A stretch of 64,000 nt of DNA from Putridiphycobacter sp045110285 (GCA_045110285.1 JBGCGA010000012.1:1-64000), one strand, 5' to 3'. Shown: positions 52,440 through 62,137, counted from the stretch's first letter. Notes: generated by a model not told the origin, from the sequence alone. Made by a program: numbers and translations.

Positions 52440-53246
52440 TTACCACATCATCAGGTATAAATAGACAACTGGAATGACATATAAAACGGCGTCAATGCGG
52501 TCTAACATACCTCCGTGTCCGGGCAGAATAGTACCAGAATCCTTAATTCCTAAACTTCTCTTCAGCATTGATTCTACCAAATCACCCACAGTTCCTACTG
52601 ATGCAATTAAAACTCCTAAGCCAATATACAGTCCAAAACTTTGTTCTGTTATTAGTGCAATAATATAGCCTACAACTGCGGCAAAGAATAATCCACCAAG
52701 AAAACCTTCCCACGATTTGTTTGGAGAAATCCTAGGGAACAATTTATGTTTGCCAAAGTTTTTCCCAACCAAATACGCAAAAGTATCACTGGTCCACACC
52801 AAAATAAACAATGTTAATACTGGTAAATAGTTAGTCCAACCCTCAGCATTGTAGTCCCAAATTAAAAGGTGAAGTAAAATCAAGGGGAAAACAATATAAA
52901 TCCAGCCTAAAATTGTGATCCCAATATTTTGGAAAGGGGCTTTGTGCTTCCGATACAACTCAGCAAACGCCAATAGAGGAAAGCATAGCAGAAGGATTGA
53001 AACAAAATATTTTGGACTATAACTGTACGAAATTGTCCACGATCCTATGATGTATAACAATACACCTATTAAAAGACCAAAACCAGTATTAGGCGAGATC
53101 CGTTTTGACGGAAATAGATTGTAAAATTCATGTAAACTGACGGTAGCAATTAATCCAAATAATATATGAAAGTACAATTCACCAAAAACAATAGCAAGGA
53201 CAAGAATTGCCACAAATATCCCACCAGTAATTGCTCGTTTTAGCAT
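52440..53246 (-). CDS. cdsA: Phosphatidate cytidylyltransferase
   Basis: 268 residues, eight or so transmembrane helices. The family signature lies in the C-terminal half: SDTFAYLVGKNFGKHKLFPRISPNKSWEGFLGG and the ending KRSLGIKDSGTILPGHGGMLDRIDA. Makes CDP-diacylglycerol, the precursor of bacterial phospholipids, in the inner membrane. It is the last gene of an rsfS-ftsH-DUF2007-cdsA operon. Confidence 0.95.
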   Translation of the reverse strand: MLKRAITGGIFVAILVLAIVFGELYFHILFGLIATVSLHEFYNLFPSKRISPNTGFGLLIGVLLYIIGSWTISYSYSPKYFVSILLLCFPLLAFAELYRKHKAPFQNIGITILGWIYIVFPLILLHLLIWDYNAEGWTNYLPVLTLFILVWTSDTFAYLVGKNFGKHKLFPRISPNKSWEGFLGGLFFAAVVGYIIALITEQSFGLYIGLGVLIASVGTVGDLVESMLKRSLGIKDSGTILPGHGGMLDRIDAVLYVIPVVYLYLMMW

Positions 53247-53247
53247 T

Positions 53248-53436
53248 TTACTCTTTTTTTTGACTAATAATGAATTTAGCTTTTACAATGTCTTTTTTAT
53301 AGACATACAGCTCTACCATTCCAAAATTGTTATACGCAGAATCTTTTGTGTTTAAAATAATAGATTCTACCCCATTTGCTTCTAATTTACCCGCTATTAG
53401 CTGAACTAAATAAGCTTCAGAGTCGCTAAAAACCAT
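53248..53436 (-). CDS. DUF2007 family small protein
   Basis: About 62 residues beginning MVFSDSEAYLVQLIAGKLEANGVESIILNTKDSAYNNFGMVELYVYKKD, the small 'putative signal transducing' DUF2007 pattern. An in-frame start at 53520 would add 28 residues but would overlap the 3' end of ftsH; the ATG at 53436 just after the ftsH stop fits the domain better. It ends 1 nt before cdsA. Function unknown, conserved in this operon type. Confidence 0.78.
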   Translation of the reverse strand: MVFSDSEAYLVQLIAGKLEANGVESIILNTKDSAYNNFGMVELYVYKKDIVKAKFIISQKKE

Positions 53437-53455
53437 TGTGCGGTCTTTAATTTCT

Positions 53456-55531
53456 TTAATCTGCTGACTCTGGTTTATCAGTTCCAGAAAGTCCTTCAGT
53501 TTTTGAATCAGGCGTTTCATCTTTCACAATATTATCTTGACCTTCTGTTGAACCATCTACAGGTTTTTCAGCTACCTTTACAATTGGCTCTTCATCCTTA
53601 TCCCATTCTCGTTTACCAAATATAGAGACAAGGTTGTCTTTAAATATGACCTCATTTACCAAAAGCTCCTCTGCTAATTTAACTAACTTATCTTTATTTT
53701 CTGTTAAGATGGCAACGGCCCTGTGATATTGCGCTTCAATCATTCGAGAAACTTCTTCATCAATCAGTTTAGCACGTTCTTCAGAATAAGGTTTTGTGAA
53801 ACCTTGATTTCCTTGAGAATCGTAGTAACTAATATTTCCAAGTTTATCACTTAAACCATACATTGAAACCATGGCATAAGCTTGTTTGGTTACTTTTTCT
53901 AAATCACTCAATGCACCGGTTGAAATTTTGCCAAACATGATTTGCTCTGCGGCTCTTCCGCCTAGAGCAGAACACATCTCATCTAGTAATTGCTCTGTGG
54001 TCGTAATCTGACGTTCTTCAGGTAAGTACCATGCAGCACCCAGCGATTTTCCACGAGGTACTATTGTCACTTTAACTAAAGGTGAAGCATGCTCAAGCAG
54101 CCAAGAAGTTGTGGCATGACCAGCTTCATGATACGCTATGGTTTTCTTCTCACCTTTTGTAATAATTTTATTCTTCTTTTCTAAACCGCCCACTATTCTA
54201 TCAACAGCATCTAAAAAGTCTTGCTTGGCCACTGAATCTTTCTTTTTTCGAGCTGCTATTAGTGCTGCCTCATTACAAAGGTTTGCAATGTCCGCCCCAG
54301 AAAAACCAGGTGTTTGCTTTGATAGAAAATCAATATCAAGTTCTTTTTCTAATTTCAGTGGTTTTAAATGAACTGCAAAAATCTCTTTTCTTTCGTTCAA
54401 ATCGGGCATATCCACATATATTTGTCTATCAAAACGTCCAGCACGCATCAATGCAGAATCCAATACATCCGCTCTATTTGTTGCTCCTAATATGATAACA
54501 CCAGAATTGGTTCCAAAACCATCCATTTCTGTTAATAACTGATTTAAAGTGTTTTCACGTTCATCATTTGACCCCATATTAGCGTTCTTTCCCCTTGCTC
54601 TACCAATGGCATCAATTTCATCAATAAATATAATAGATGGTGATTTCTCTTTGGCTTGTTTGAATAAATCTCTTACTCTAGAGGCACCAACCCCTACAAA
54701 CATTTCTACAAAATCAGACCCAGACAATGAAAAGAAAGGTACCTGAGCTTCACCCGCTACTGCCTTCGCCAACAACGTTTTACCTGTCCCTGGTGGACCT
54801 ACTAGTAAAGCTCCTTTTGGAATCTTAGCTCCTAAGTCTGTATATTTTTTTGGATGCTTTAAAAAGTCAACAATCTCTTCAACTTCTTCTTTAGCTCCCT
54901 CTAAACCGGCAACATCCTTAAACGTTACATTGGTTCCTTTTCCTTTTTCAAATACTGTAGCTTTTGACTTTCCTATACTAAACAATCCACCGGCTCCACC
55001 GGCCCCACCAGCTCCGCCACCACCCATTCGGCGCATCATAAAAATCCAAAAGATAATTAAAATAGCAGGTAAAAATAGCCAACTTAAAACTTCTCCAAAA
55101 TAGTCGTGATGATTGTCGTATTTTTTCTCAAATTCATAGTCTGGACCTTTTTCCTCTAGCTCCAATACTTTCAACTCTAGTTTTTTAAAAAAAGCGTCTA
55201 TTGACTGTGTTTCAAAGTACATGTCAGCCGTTTTCTCAGTAAAAGGACCTGACTTTTGTTTGCCGATATTTTTCCAATCTGGCTTCATAGATCGAACTTC
55301 GTCTAGTTTATCCTCTTTTAAAAAAACCTCCGTCTTTTCAATATTTTTGTAAACCGTAATCTTTTCTACCAAGCCTCTGTCCGCTAAGTCGTAAAAATCA
55401 TCTTCATCTATATCTTTTCCAGTGCTACCAGATGAAGTTAACATTAACATAAATATTACAACAGCAACTATGCCGTAAATCCAGTAAAAATTAAATCCTC
55501 CTTTAGGCGTACTCGTTTTCTTTTTAGCCAT
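53456..55531 (-). CDS. ftsH: ATP-dependent zinc metalloprotease FtsH
   Basis: 691 residues. Two transmembrane helices (about 14-33 and 118-140), a Gly-rich GGGGAGGAGGAGG linker, then the AAA+ module with Walker A GPPGTGKT, Walker B IIFIDEIDAIG and SRH region (ATNRADVLDSALMRAGRFDR). The metalloprotease domain carries HEAGH (about 466-470). Inner-membrane quality-control and regulatory protease, working as a hexamer. Between rsfS (6 nt) and DUF2007; the Asp-rich C-terminal tail is longer than usual. Confidence 0.97.
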   Translation of the reverse strand: MAKKKTSTPKGGFNFYWIYGIVAVVIFMLMLTSSGSTGKDIDEDDFYDLADRGLVEKITVYKNIEKTEVFLKEDKLDEVRSMKPDWKNIGKQKSGPFTEKTADMYFETQSIDAFFKKLELKVLELEEKGPDYEFEKKYDNHHDYFGEVLSWLFLPAILIIFWIFMMRRMGGGGAGGAGGAGGLFSIGKSKATVFEKGKGTNVTFKDVAGLEGAKEEVEEIVDFLKHPKKYTDLGAKIPKGALLVGPPGTGKTLLAKAVAGEAQVPFFSLSGSDFVEMFVGVGASRVRDLFKQAKEKSPSIIFIDEIDAIGRARGKNANMGSNDERENTLNQLLTEMDGFGTNSGVIILGATNRADVLDSALMRAGRFDRQIYVDMPDLNERKEIFAVHLKPLKLEKELDIDFLSKQTPGFSGADIANLCNEAALIAARKKKDSVAKQDFLDAVDRIVGGLEKKNKIITKGEKKTIAYHEAGHATTSWLLEHASPLVKVTIVPRGKSLGAAWYLPEERQITTTEQLLDEMCSALGGRAAEQIMFGKISTGALSDLEKVTKQAYAMVSMYGLSDKLGNISYYDSQGNQGFTKPYSEERAKLIDEEVSRMIEAQYHRAVAILTENKDKLVKLAEELLVNEVIFKDNLVSIFGKREWDKDEEPIVKVAEKPVDGSTEGQDNIVKDETPDSKTEGLSGTDKPESAD

Positions 55532-55537
55532 TTTTTC

Positions 55538-55921
55538 TTAATCTAAATTTGGAATATCAGTTCTTTCAGCATCTGCCCAAAGGCCTTCTATATTATAAAA
55601 CTCTCTTGTACTTCTGTAAAAAACATGAACAACAACCGAAACATAATCAAGTAAAATCCATTCTGAATTTGTTGATCCTTCATTGTGCCATGGCTTTTCT
55701 TGAATTTTTGATCTTGTGTGACGAACTAGCGTTTTAGCTATCCCATCAACTTGAACTGTTGAATCTCCTGAGCAAATAATAAAGTAATCACAAACTGAAT
55801 TTTCTATTTTTTGAAGGTTTAGAATTGCTATATCACTTCCCTTCACTTCTTGAATTCCTTCAACAATAGTATCAACTAAAATTTTAGTCTCTGCCTCTCT
55901 TTCAGAGATTTTTTTGCTCAT
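55538..55921 (-). CDS. rsfS: Ribosomal silencing factor RsfS
   Basis: About 127 residues from ATG 55921 (MSKKISER); a further in-frame start at 55942 would add seven residues near the divergent gene. The DUF143 fold pattern is VKGSDIAILNLQKIENSVCDYFIICSGDSTVQVDGIAKTLV and WILLDYVSVVVHVFYRSTREFYNIEGLWADA. It binds uL14 and blocks subunit joining in slow growth. First gene of the ftsH operon, divergent from birA. Confidence 0.93.
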   Translation of the reverse strand: MSKKISEREAETKILVDTIVEGIQEVKGSDIAILNLQKIENSVCDYFIICSGDSTVQVDGIAKTLVRHTRSKIQEKPWHNEGSTNSEWILLDYVSVVVHVFYRSTREFYNIEGLWADAERTDIPNLD

Positions 55922-55991
55922 GCTTTTTAATTTGGTGTACAAAATTAACCCTTTTGTTTCATTTAACAGATATATTCAGCATTTTTGTTAC

Positions 55992-56735
55992 ATGAAATTA
56001 AGGCATTTTAACGAAACCTTTTTTAGAGTAAACCAAACACATTCTACTAACAGTTTGCTATGGGAAATACTTGAAAATAAGCCGTATGAAAACGGCACTT
56101 CGGTAATTGCACACAAACAAACAAAAGGAAAAGGTCAGAAAGGAAACATTTGGATTACAGAGCCGGGGAAAAATATTACTTTTTCATTGCTTCTTTTTCC
56201 TGAATTAGAATCGAAAAATGTGTTCTACTTAAATATAATGGCATCATTAGCTATTCAAAGAACTTTGCACGACCTTGACATTACTTCTGAAATAAAATGG
56301 CCGAACGATATACTTGTAAACGAATGTAAAATAGCAGGTTTATTGATTGAAAATCAAATTCAAGGGCGAAAAATTAATAAATCAGTAGTTGGAATAGGTT
56401 TAAACGTCAATCAAAGTCACTTTCCATTTATTAGACCGGTCACTTCAATTTCAAAAGAATTAGGAACTCATATTGACTTAGAAAATATCTTCACTCAACT
56501 TTATCAAAACCTAGACTTTTTCTTCAACTTACTCATTACAAAAGATCTTAGTTTACTAAAAAAACTTTATCTGCAGAACTTATATCGTTATGAAAAATGG
56601 GCAGAGTATAGCACTGAAAAACATGGCAAATGTACAGGACAGATAGTTGGGATTGATGATGATGGCAAAGTTGTTGTTCAATTTTTAGACAAAAGCGAAG
56701 TGCACTTTGACATGCAAACTATTCAATTTGTATAA
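55992..56735 (+). CDS. birA: Biotin--[acetyl-CoA-carboxylase] ligase
   Basis: 247 residues. QTHSTNSLLWE opens the catalytic domain; AHKQTKGKGQKGNIW (biotin/ATP loop), KWPNDILVNECKIAGLLIE and VVGIGLNVN follow, and a C-terminal SH3-like domain ends the protein. There is no N-terminal DNA-binding domain, so it is a ligase only. An earlier start at 55914 would overlap rsfS; ATG 55992 matches the family start. Confidence 0.93.
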   Translation: MKLRHFNETFFRVNQTHSTNSLLWEILENKPYENGTSVIAHKQTKGKGQKGNIWITEPGKNITFSLLLFPELESKNVFYLNIMASLAIQRTLHDLDITSEIKWPNDILVNECKIAGLLIENQIQGRKINKSVVGIGLNVNQSHFPFIRPVTSISKELGTHIDLENIFTQLYQNLDFFFNLLITKDLSLLKKLYLQNLYRYEKWAEYSTEKHGKCTGQIVGIDDDGKVVVQFLDKSEVHFDMQTIQFV

Positions 56736-56745
56736 AAGTTAAATA

Positions 56746-57306
56746 ATGAAATTAAACGAACTAAATATTGATAAATCTTGGACTCTATTCCTTGATAGAG
56801 ATGGGGTAATTAATCATCAAATAATAGACGACTACGTAAAGGAGGTTCATGAATTAAAAATTATTAATGGTGTTCCTGAAGCCGTTTCATTATTTACTAA
56901 ACTATTCAAAAGAATTGTAGTTGTAACCAATCAGCAAGGAATTGGTAAGGGTTTAATGACCGAAGATGATTTACATCACTTACACGGCTTTATCAATAAT
57001 TTAATAGAGAGTTATGGCGGAAAAATCGAAAAAATTTATTTTGCACCTCAGTTAGCCGTGAGTCAAGACCCTTACCGAAAACCAGGGATAGGAATGGGTC
57101 TTCATGCGAAAAAAGATTATCCGGATATTGACTTTAACAAATCAGTTATGATTGGGGATTCCGAGGGAGATATAAAGTTTGGTACAAAATTGGGTATGAA
57201 AACAGTAATGTTAAAAAATAGTCGTAACCTAATGACAAAAGCAGATTATATTTTTGAAAATTTGCATGCAGTTGCTAAACACTTAAGTCAAAAAAATGAA
57301 AATTAA
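56746..57306 (+). CDS. HAD-IIIA phosphatase (GmhB/HisB-N-like)
   Basis: 186 residues. HAD motifs: FLDRDGVINHQ (catalytic Asp pair), VVVTNQQGIGKGLMT, RKPGIGMG with the Lys, and MIGDSEGDIKFG. The zinc loop of GmhB (two Cys around a CH...C.CRKP stretch) is missing: here the corresponding part reads FAPQLAVSQDPYRKP. A heptose bisphosphate phosphatase is a fair guess because gmhA is present in the window, but histidinol-phosphate phosphatase is also possible. Starts 10 nt after birA, overlaps the next gene by 11 nt. Confidence 0.85.
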   Translation: MKLNELNIDKSWTLFLDRDGVINHQIIDDYVKEVHELKIINGVPEAVSLFTKLFKRIVVVTNQQGIGKGLMTEDDLHHLHGFINNLIESYGGKIEKIYFAPQLAVSQDPYRKPGIGMGLHAKKDYPDIDFNKSVMIGDSEGDIKFGTKLGMKTVMLKNSRNLMTKADYIFENLHAVAKHLSQKNEN

Positions 57307-58033
57307 ACTCCTAAGCATCTTACTAGTAATATCTACATTTGCCGTTGGGCAAGAGCTAAATAAAGTTGATGCTCAAAATCGAAAACAGGGCAAATGGGAA
57401 GTGTTTTACAATAATTCTGCGGAGTACAAATACATTGGTGAGTTTAAAGATGATAAACCTATTGGCATATTTACGTATTACTACTATAGTGGTAGAATTA
57501 AAGCAAAAGTGAATTATAAAAATGGTGGAGCGGTAACTTTAAGTGAAGTTTACCATGAAACTTCTGGAAAAATAAAAGCACAAGGAAAATATATTAACCA
57601 AAAAAAAGATAGTGTTTGGACTTACTTTGATAATGTAGGCAATGTAAAAAGCAAAGAATCATACACCAATGGAAAACTTGAAGGGCAAAGAGTTATATAC
57701 TATGAGCCAGTGGGAGGACAATATATAGTTGCTCGATTTGAATACTATAAAAATGGAGTGTTAGATGGTACTTTTAAAGAATATCATCAAAACAAAAAAC
57801 TAAAAGCGGAAGGTAACTATAAAGATGGCAACCTGAATGGCACCATAAAATACTATTATGCTAATGGCAAAGCGGAAAGACTAGAAAGATATAAATACGC
57901 AGTAAAACATGGCTACTGGGTTTTTTATAATAAAGACGGAAGTCAAGCTGGAACAAAGCTTTTTTGGGAAGGGAAATTACTAAAAGGCGAGGCATTAGAA
58001 AAAAAGAAAGCGGAGCTAAAAGCGCAAAAGTAA
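57296..58033 (+). CDS. YwqK/MORN-like repeat exported protein
   Basis: 245 residues with signal peptide (to about FAVGQ). Repeated units of about 22 residues with G..KxxGxWxxxYxxG..., e.g. RKQGKWEVFYNN, KPIGIFTYYYYSGRIKAK, GKLEGQRVIYYE, GVLDGTFKEYHQNKKLKAEG, GNLNGTIKYYYANGKAE. These match the YwqK-like/MORN repeat. Usually annotated as 'antitoxin' only by similarity; no toxin partner is adjacent, so that reading is unlikely. Confidence 0.85.
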   Translation: MKIKLLSILLVISTFAVGQELNKVDAQNRKQGKWEVFYNNSAEYKYIGEFKDDKPIGIFTYYYYSGRIKAKVNYKNGGAVTLSEVYHETSGKIKAQGKYINQKKDSVWTYFDNVGNVKSKESYTNGKLEGQRVIYYEPVGGQYIVARFEYYKNGVLDGTFKEYHQNKKLKAEGNYKDGNLNGTIKYYYANGKAERLERYKYAVKHGYWVFYNKDGSQAGTKLFWEGKLLKGEALEKKKAELKAQK

Positions 58034-58110
58034 ATTCCAATTGAAGACGAAAAAAATACCAAAATACGTAGACCTTCAAGATAGTAATTTTAGTATTTGT
58101 TTTTTCTTAA

Positions 58111-58144
58111 TTTGCTCGTTCAAAATCCAAAACACTTATCTTTG
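58111..58144 (+). promoter_or_regulatory. mtaB promoter
   Basis: TTTG (58111-58114), 22 nt, TATCTTTG (58137-58144): both boxes of the Bacteroidota type, 8 nt before the ATG. Confidence 0.6.
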
Positions 58145-58152
58145 CGCTCAAT

Positions 58153-59451
58153 ATGAGTCAGTACAAAAAAGTAGCATTTTACACATTGGGTTGTAAACTC
58201 AATTTTTCCGAGACCTCAACGATTGCTCGAAATTTTGAAAATCAAGGCTTTGCAAAAGTCGAATTTACTGACCGACCAGATATTTTTATTATCAATACTT
58301 GTTCAGTGACTGACAATGCTGACAAAAAATGTCGGCAAATAGTAAAAAAGGCACTTAAAGTTAATCCCGAAGCATTTGTAACCATGATTGGTTGCTACGC
58401 TCAGCTAAAACCAGACGAAATCAGTCATATCCCTGGAGTAGATTTAGTTTTGGGAGCTAATGAAAAATTCAATATCATTGATCATATTGAAGGTCTTGAA
58501 AAAAAGGAAAAAGCTACTATTGTCAATAATAGCATAAAGGAAACTACTGAATTTGTTCCGTCGTTTAGTATGGGCGATAGAACCCGATCATTTTTAAAAG
58601 TACAAGACGGATGCGATTATTTCTGCACCTTTTGTACCATTCCTTTAGCAAGAGGAAAAAGTAGGAATGCCTCTATTAAAGAAACTATTTTAGAGGCCGA
58701 AAAAATTGCTAAAACTGACATTAATGAAATAGTATTAACTGGCGTTAATATTGGAGATTTTGGTCAAGGCAAGGGTGAGAATTTTTATGATTTAGTTCAG
58801 GCACTAGATGAAGTTGACGGAATTGAGCGGTTCCGAATCTCGTCTATAGAACCCAATCTATTAAACAATAATATAATCAACTTTGTAGCAAACTCCAAGC
58901 GGTTTCTACCACATTTCCATATTCCTCTTCAATCAGGCTCAGATGAATTATTACAGGCCATGCGCAGAAAGTACTTAACGAATCTTTACGCCGACAGAGT
59001 AAAAACCATCAAAAATCTAATGCCCGATACTTGTATTGGGGTAGATGTGATAGTTGGTTTTCCTGGTGAAACAGAAGAAAAATTTATGGAAACAGTCGAT
59101 TTTTTAAAAGATATAGACATCTCCTATTTACATGTGTTTACTTATTCTGAGCGTGCAAATACAACAGCAAAAAAAATGGCCGATAGTGTACCCATTGCCA
59201 CCAGAAGAGAAAGAAGTAAACGATTACATATTCTGTCAGATAAAAAGAAGCGCGCATTTTACGAAACTCAATTAGGAAAAACAAAAAAAGTTTTATTCGA
59301 GGGAGAGGAAAATGAGGGAACCATGTATGGATTCACGGATAATTATGTAAAGGTAAAAACGCAATACAAGTCCAATTTAGTCAATACCATTCAAACTGTT
59401 TCTTTAACTGAAATTGACAGAGACGGACTGGTTAAAATTGAATTTCAATAA
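58153..59451 (+). CDS. mtaB: tRNA t6A37 methylthiotransferase
   Basis: 432 residues, radical SAM enzyme that methylthiolates t6A at position 37 of tRNA. The N-terminal UPF0004 domain (FYTLGCKLNFSETS...INTCSVTDNADKKC..MIGCYAQL) holds the second cluster. The radical SAM motif CDYFCTFC has Cys154, Cys158 and Cys161. The C-terminal part ends in a TRAM-like domain (about 370-432). The TLGCK/TNCS type separates it from MiaB. Single gene with own promoter. Confidence 0.95.
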   Translation: MSQYKKVAFYTLGCKLNFSETSTIARNFENQGFAKVEFTDRPDIFIINTCSVTDNADKKCRQIVKKALKVNPEAFVTMIGCYAQLKPDEISHIPGVDLVLGANEKFNIIDHIEGLEKKEKATIVNNSIKETTEFVPSFSMGDRTRSFLKVQDGCDYFCTFCTIPLARGKSRNASIKETILEAEKIAKTDINEIVLTGVNIGDFGQGKGENFYDLVQALDEVDGIERFRISSIEPNLLNNNIINFVANSKRFLPHFHIPLQSGSDELLQAMRRKYLTNLYADRVKTIKNLMPDTCIGVDVIVGFPGETEEKFMETVDFLKDIDISYLHVFTYSERANTTAKKMADSVPIATRRERSKRLHILSDKKKRAFYETQLGKTKKVLFEGEENEGTMYGFTDNYVKVKTQYKSNLVNTIQTVSLTEIDRDGLVKIEFQ

Positions 59452-59542
59452 TTAATTTAGCCACAAAAACTTTAAGTAGATTTTCCAAAAATTCTGCACA
59501 TCAATTCAACCATAACAACTATTTTTACGAAAAAATTACACA

Positions 59543-60610
59543 ATGAGCACAAAATTCCATTCTTTAAGTATTTCAAACATTGTTAGTGAAACTCCTGAAA
59601 CTGTTTCTATATCTTTTCAAATTCCAAGTGAACTTGCAAATGATTTTCAATTTAAAGCAGGACAATACCTTACCTTAAAGAGTTCAATCAATGGTGAAGA
59701 TGTACGCAGATCTTATTCAATCAGTTCTGCACCACATGAAAACACAATGACTGTAGCAGTTAAAAAAGTTGAAAATGGCCTATTCTCAACATATGCTCAA
59801 AACCTTAAAGCTGGCGATAAAATTGAAGTAATGGCACCACAAGGCAATTTTGTGCTAAAAACAGATTCTGCTAAAAATTATGCTTTTTTTGCAGCAGGCA
59901 GTGGAATTACACCAATTATATCATTAATAAAAACTATCCTAAACGCTAATAATGGCAGTAGTGTAAAGTTATTCTACGGAAATAAAACAGCAAAACAAAC
60001 AATCTATAAATCTGACTTAGATTTATTGGCTCAAAACCATTCCAGTTTTGATTTGAATTATGTTACAACTCAGGAAAAAGGAGCCAATGATACTTTGTCG
60101 GGAAGAATGAATGCTGAAAAGATTTCAGCTATTTATGATAACTATTTGGTTTCTGAAAGTATTGATGATGTCTACTCATGTGGGCCGGAGAGCATGATAC
60201 ATGCCGTAAACGATTTTTTTAAGGCAAAGAACATTGCTGACTCCAATTTACATTTCGAATTATTTACAACTCCAGTAAAAGAAGTATCAGCAGCCGAAAA
60301 TTCAGGAGACGCTCCAATTCCAGATATCACAAGTGCAGTAACTGTAATAATTGATGATGAAGAATTTGAGTTTGACCTAAAATCAAAAGGGAAAAATATA
60401 TTGCAAGCCGCTCAGGATGCTGATGCAGATGTGCCATTTTCATGCAAAGGTGGAGTTTGCTGTACTTGCAGAGCAAAAGTAATGGAAGGTAAAGCAGTGA
60501 TGGATTTAAATTATTCATTAGAGCCTGAAGAAGTTGAGGAAGGATTTATATTAACCTGCCAAGCTCATCCAGTAACTGACAAAGTTGTAGTTTCTTTTGA
60601 CGAATACTAA
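59543..60610 (+). CDS. PaaE-like FAD/2Fe-2S oxidoreductase
   Basis: 355 residues: N-terminal FAD domain (RRSYSISSAP), NADPH domain (FFAAGSGITPIISLIKTIL, LFYGNKTAK) and a C-terminal plant-type ferredoxin domain (SCKGGVCCTCRAKV about 299-311, LTCQAH). This is the arrangement of phenylacetyl-CoA epoxidase reductase PaaE. No other paa gene is near, so it may act with another oxygenase or as a general flavodoxin/ferredoxin reductase. It precedes an SDR gene by 6 nt. Confidence 0.88.
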   Translation: MSTKFHSLSISNIVSETPETVSISFQIPSELANDFQFKAGQYLTLKSSINGEDVRRSYSISSAPHENTMTVAVKKVENGLFSTYAQNLKAGDKIEVMAPQGNFVLKTDSAKNYAFFAAGSGITPIISLIKTILNANNGSSVKLFYGNKTAKQTIYKSDLDLLAQNHSSFDLNYVTTQEKGANDTLSGRMNAEKISAIYDNYLVSESIDDVYSCGPESMIHAVNDFFKAKNIADSNLHFELFTTPVKEVSAAENSGDAPIPDITSAVTVIIDDEEFEFDLKSKGKNILQAAQDADADVPFSCKGGVCCTCRAKVMEGKAVMDLNYSLEPEEVEEGFILTCQAHPVTDKVVVSFDEY

Positions 60611-60616
60611 AAGAAA

Positions 60617-61288
60617 ATGGCAAATATTGTTGTTTTAGGGGCTAGTAGAGGAATTGGATTCGAATTGGTAAAGCAATTGGGAGAAACGAATAATGTTTTA
60701 GCACTTTCGCGGAATATTAAACCATTAAAACAGTTGAGCAATCTCAAAGCTGAGTCCCTAGATTTAACTGATGTTAACATTAAAGAGAAAATTAGCGAGG
60801 TAATATCAAAACACTTCAAAGAGGTAGATATTGTGATAAATAATGCTGGCTATTTAGCCAATGCTCCACTACTCGATTTATCAGAACACGACATTGATAA
60901 AATGTTTGCCACCAATATAATAGGAATCATTAAGGTTTGCCAAGGTGTCATTCCATTCATGAAAAGCGGCAGTCATATTGTTAATATAGGGTCAATGGGT
61001 GGTTTTCAAGGGAGTGCTAAATTCGCTGGCTTAAGTGCCTACTCTGCTTCAAAAGCAGCTATAGCTAGTTTTACGGAGTGTTTGGCTGAAGAATTAAAAG
61101 ACGAAGGAATTTCTGCCAATTGCTTATCCTTAGGCGCTGCGCAAACTGAAATGCTTGAAGCTGCATTCCCTGGCTATGAAGCACCAGTTTCAGCAGAAAA
61201 AATGGCTGAATTTATTGGAAACTTTAGTTTAACCGCAAACCAATGGATTAATGGAAAGGTTATTCCAGTATCCTTGTCAACTCCATAA
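60617..61288 (+). CDS. Short-chain dehydrogenase/reductase
   Basis: 223 residues. The NAD(P) motif is GASRGIGF, the NNAG is INNAGYLAN, and the active-site Ser and Tyr-x3-Lys are in GSMGGFQGSAKFAGLSAYSASKAA. Substrate unknown; the protein is short, missing the longer C-terminal part of many SDRs. It follows the PaaE-like reductase by 6 nt. Confidence 0.9.
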   Translation: MANIVVLGASRGIGFELVKQLGETNNVLALSRNIKPLKQLSNLKAESLDLTDVNIKEKISEVISKHFKEVDIVINNAGYLANAPLLDLSEHDIDKMFATNIIGIIKVCQGVIPFMKSGSHIVNIGSMGGFQGSAKFAGLSAYSASKAAIASFTECLAEELKDEGISANCLSLGAAQTEMLEAAFPGYEAPVSAEKMAEFIGNFSLTANQWINGKVIPVSLSTP

Positions 61289-61321
61289 AAATTTTTACAT
61301 TTACTATAAATCATTTTAAGC

Positions 61322-62137
61322 ATGTCGGTACATTCTAATGTTAAACGGGTAACCACCCATGTACTTCAGGAAATGAAGGAAAAAGGTGAAAAAATTGCCA
61401 TGTTAACAGGCTACGATTTTTCAATGGCAAAAATTTTAGATGAAGCGGGCATAGACATTATTTTAGTTGGTGATTCTGCCTCTAATGTGATGGCTGGGCA
61501 CGAAACAACACTACCAATTACTTTAGACCAAATGATTTATCATGCTTCGTCAGTTGTGCGGGCAATTGACAGATCATTAGTTGTGGTTGATTTACCTTTT
61601 GGCTCATATCAAGGAGATTCTAAACAAGCCTTACACTCTGCCATTCGCATTATGAAAGAGTCAGGCGGACATGCTGTAAAAATGGAAGGCGGAAAGGAAA
61701 TCATTGAATCCATCACACGTATTTTAACAGCTGGAATTCCAGTAATGGGTCACCTAGGATTAACGCCTCAATCAATATACAAATTTGGAACCTATACCGT
61801 AAGAGCAAAAGAAGAGGAAGAAGCTGAGAGATTAATTGCTGACGCTAAATTATTAGAAGCTACCGGTTGCTTTGCTATTGTTGTAGAAAAAATTCCTGCA
61901 AAACTAGCGGAACAAGTGGCTAAAGAAGTATCTATTCCAATAATAGGCATTGGTGCTGGTAATGGTGTAGACGGACAAGTGTTGGTCAGTCATGACATGT
62001 TAGGCATAAACAATGAATTCAATCCGCGTTTTTTAAGAAAATATAGAAATTTGCATGAAGAAATGTTGAATGCTTTTCAAGATTACATTAAAGATGTCAG
62101 ATCAACTGACTTCCCTAATGATAAAGAGCAGTATTAA
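61322..62137 (+). CDS. panB: 3-methyl-2-oxobutanoate hydroxymethyltransferase
   Basis: 271 residues. First committed pantothenate (CoA) step: ketopantoate from alpha-ketoisovalerate and 5,10-methylene-THF. Motifs: MLTGYDFSMAKILDEAGID, VGDSASNVMAGHETTLPITLDQM (metal-binding Asp), VVVDLPFGSYQ, GGHAVKMEGG, VMGHLGLTPQS and IVVEKIPAKLAEQV with the catalytic Glu. The GNAT gene starts directly at the next base. Confidence 0.95.
   Translation: MSVHSNVKRVTTHVLQEMKEKGEKIAMLTGYDFSMAKILDEAGIDIILVGDSASNVMAGHETTLPITLDQMIYHASSVVRAIDRSLVVVDLPFGSYQGDSKQALHSAIRIMKESGGHAVKMEGGKEIIESITRILTAGIPVMGHLGLTPQSIYKFGTYTVRAKEEEEAERLIADAKLLEATGCFAIVVEKIPAKLAEQVAKEVSIPIIGIGAGNGVDGQVLVSHDMLGINNEFNPRFLRKYRNLHEEMLNAFQDYIKDVRSTDFPNDKEQY

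Noticed and set aside
57296..58033. YwqK-like protein as part of a toxin-antitoxin pair
   Set aside because: No toxin gene is adjacent; the 'antitoxin' label for this repeat family is by database habit only.
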